Source: Serpula lacrymans var. lacrymans S7.9 (lineage: Eukaryota > Basidiomycota > Agaricomycetes > Boletales > Serpulaceae). From it: DNA of 64,000 bases. Below are positions 62,177 to 64,000 of this stretch, in pieces; the first letter of the stretch is position 1, and every line of letters begins with the position of its first letter. The notes under the pieces are model-generated. The model was not told the origin of the DNA. It saw only the letters and a program-made list of their open reading frames with translations, and did not search any database. The position numbers and the translations under genes were made by a program. The stretch spans positions 1,633,685 to 1,697,684 of the forward strand of contig NW_006763292.1 of the NCBI RefSeq assembly GCF_000218685.1. The letters are read 5' to 3'.

Positions 62177-62438
62177 ATGTCTAGACACTTCGTCTTGCTT
62201 CAAGGCTCGAAAAAAAAGCATTCAATCACAGGGAGACGGAAGATATGTAAATATATTCTGTCTCATAAACTGGTTATATTTTCTTAGCACGACATATGAC
62301 AGGTTTCGGTGCCGGCTTGACATTCAAATAGTCATTCTGACTTTTAGTGAGTAAGTCTCCGGGACCGAATGGTGAGTATGACTCACAGAAACTTGCCAAT
62401 CATATGAAGCACATGTCGCAGCTCCTCCTATTTTACTG

Positions 62439-62446
62439 TATATAAG
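62439..62446 (+). promoter_or_regulatory. TATA box of NmrA-like copy 2
   Basis: TATATAAG lies about 40 bases before the start codon at 62479. No equivalent box is seen before copy 1, which suggests the two copies may be regulated differently. Confidence 0.5.
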
Positions 62447-62478
62447 GCCCTATTAAACGTCAATCTTGAACAGAAACG

Positions 62479-63560
62479 ATGGCAAACACTACCCTCACAT
62501 CAGCAGCTGAGCTTCCCTACAAATCATTCGCCGTTGTAGGCGCAGGGCCCACTCTCGGCGTCCTTATCGTCAGCGCTCTGCTCGCGCGGAATGTACCAGT
62601 CATAGTCCTCATTCGTCCTTCGTCTACGAGGGAACTACCTGCAGGCGCGCAGGTCGTGCCAGTTGACTATACCGATGTGTCGGCGGTCGCTTCTGCCCTG
62701 CGTGATCATAACGTCGACGTCCTTGTGTCCACGCTTGCCTTTGCTGGGCTCTCGGCTCAAACACCCCTAGCCGATGCTGCCAAAGAGGCGGGCGTCAAGC
62801 TTTTCGTGCCCTCGGAGTTTGGCACACCGACTGAAGGAGGGACAGAAGGTATCTTACTGTTGAAGTCACAACTTGCCGGTGAGTGCTTAGTTTTCACTAT
62901 TCTTTGATGGCTGTACAAAGTAAACTGACCTGATTGGCTCTCCTGTGCAGCATACTTGAAATCTATCGCTCTGCCATGCGCTCGAGTATACGTCAGTTTC
63001 GTCTAGCGATCGTTACCGCCCAATTAATTAAAAGGTTTGTATAGAACGGAGTGTTCTCTGAATTTGTCCCATTTATAGCTGCCATCCATGAGACGAAGAA
63101 GTTCTTGATAGTTGGGAAAGGAAATACACCTATTTCGTACACAGGAGTTGAGGACGTTGCAGGTGACTTATCACCCACTCCATATCCCCTCCTTTCTCCA
63201 ATTCATACCTCGTTTCCCCACCAACCAGGATTCACCGCACACGTCCTGACCACGCTTTCGCCATCCAAGCTTCAGGACGTCACATTCCGGCTTCAAGGCC
63301 AGCGTGGCACCATGTCCGAAATCGCCAAACTCTACGATGGTGTTGCACCTGTTGAGTATGTGGATGCGATTCCTAGCGAGGTTCCCGCCGCGCAGGTGAG
63401 GGAGTACCTCCAGACAAAGTTTGAGACCGGTATTGCTAGTTCAGGCTGGGACCTTGTCGCAGGTCGAGAGGGCGAAGAGGCAGCTGGAAGTTCGAATGCT
63501 CTTTGGGAGGGTCATCAGTGGAAGACGGTGAAGGAAGTGTTGAATATTCAAAGACATTAG
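62479..63560 (+). CDS. NmrA-like/isoflavone-reductase-like NAD(P)-binding protein, copy 2
   Basis: Paralogue of the gene at 61156. Four exons (62479-62878, 62951-62991, 63045-63162, 63229-63560) give 296 residues. The Rossmann motif is FAVVGAGPTLGVLIVSALLA. Next are VIVLIRPSSTRELPAGAQVV, VDVLVSTLAFAGLSAQ and GVKLFVPSEFGTPTEGG. Exon 2 encodes AYLKSIALPCARVY. The C-terminal half has ETKKFLIVGKGNTPISYTGV, GFTAHVLTTLSPSKLQDVTF and GSSNALWEGHQWKTVKEVLN. The arginine of the RPSS-TREL stretch is kept in both copies, which favours NADP(H) (inference). No neighbour suggests the substrate. Confidence 0.9.
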
Positions 63561-64000
63561 TCTGGTGTTATGGAATTTAAATCTTCAAACGAGTGTCAGA
63601 TTTACCTAATGGATGAAATATCGAGAATGAGCCAACTGTTAAGAATTTCGAAACAATCACATTTGTAATCAAGCTGTTTGCGTTAGGAACTTCGATGAAA
63701 CGCTTGACCCACTTGGATCCTATTATATCGCCCACAGCTATCAGATAACTGCCCCACACAAGGACCCGAGTTCGTCATTGAGGGCTGACTCAGTCGATAC
63801 CAACTTTCGAAGTACAACGAAAGTGTACAGAACTCGCAATCTCGCCATAGTGTGCTGACTGAGCGAGCTTGTATCTTCATAAGCAGAGCTCGTCGAAGGA
63901 AGATAGTCGACCCGGTTGTCTGTATATATACCATGAGAAGAACTATGGAGTCTCATATCCAAATCTCCTATTTACCAGACTATCTCCTATCTCTTCAATC
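63561..64000. other. Right edge, no gene seen
   Basis: Only short minus-strand frames occur here (63741-63962 is the longest relevant one). A TATATATACC box on the plus strand near 63921-63930 could belong to a gene starting beyond the window. Confidence 0.35.

Noticed and set aside
63741..63962. Short frame ending CGAVI, resembling a lipidated mating-pheromone precursor
   Set aside because: The cysteine is fifth from the end, not fourth, so there is no CaaX box. No receptor gene or charged processing motif is nearby.

Overview
This window is nuclear DNA from a filamentous basidiomycete, probably an Agaricomycete. Genes are dense and on both strands, and they are cut by many 50-70 base GT-AG introns. 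The gene content is fungal (SUR7-type membrane protein, ATG26, UGO1, AIM18, tricalbin, BLM10, Tim21). The transposable elements are types common in mushroom-forming fungi: Ty3/Gypsy, Copia, PIF/Harbinger with a Myb/SANT partner, and RecQ-like helicase relics. No species is assigned. Exon-by-exon frame checks were done for SUR7, Tim21, VMA7, APS3, MED6, the catalase, the C2H2 factor, AIM18, MTQ2, UGO1 and both NmrA-like genes; each joins into one open frame with a length divisible by three.

Layout: 1-3.6 kb holds the 5' part of ATG26 (minus) and a SUR7/PalI-type four-span protein (plus). From 4.6 to 11.3 kb lies a nest of dead transposons. It contains a Ty3/Gypsy gag relic with its LTR, interrupted by an AT-rich insert carrying a Pol III tRNA-like unit. 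Beside it is a PIF/Harbinger relic made of a Myb/SANT-like gene and a DDE transposase facing each other. The Myb/SANT gene is itself broken by a solo LTR with a perfect 5 bp target duplication and by a short repeat-rich insert. From 12.9 to 18.3 kb are TIM21, V-ATPase subunit F and an Ecdysoneless/SGT1 homologue. From 18.8 to 23.4 kb is a second repeat island: a perfect inverted repeat, a MITE-like pair of inverted arms, a RecQ-like helicase pseudogene and a Copia gag fragment.

From 24.6 to 34.5 kb are the AP-3 sigma adaptin, Mediator subunit MED6, an NRAMP metal transporter, a 742-residue large-subunit catalase and a two-finger C2H2 factor. From 34.6 to 39.2 kb there are few genes, with tRNA-Lys(CTT, intron-containing) and tRNA-Thr(AGT). 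From 39.2 to 55.7 kb are AIM18, the proteasome activator BLM10/PA200, the eRF1 methyltransferase MTQ2 and a multi-C2 tricalbin. The right end holds a decayed cytochrome P450 that has lost its haem-ligand cysteine, the mitochondrial fusion carrier UGO1, and a tandem pair of NmrA-like/isoflavone-reductase-like genes.

Most single-copy genes here are conserved housekeeping genes in unrelated pathways: mitochondrial import and fusion, vacuolar acidification, membrane contact sites, proteasome regulation and translation termination. I see no biosynthetic cluster and no convincing new multi-gene system. The most unusual material is the nested transposon region at 5-11 kb and several exceptional splice sites.
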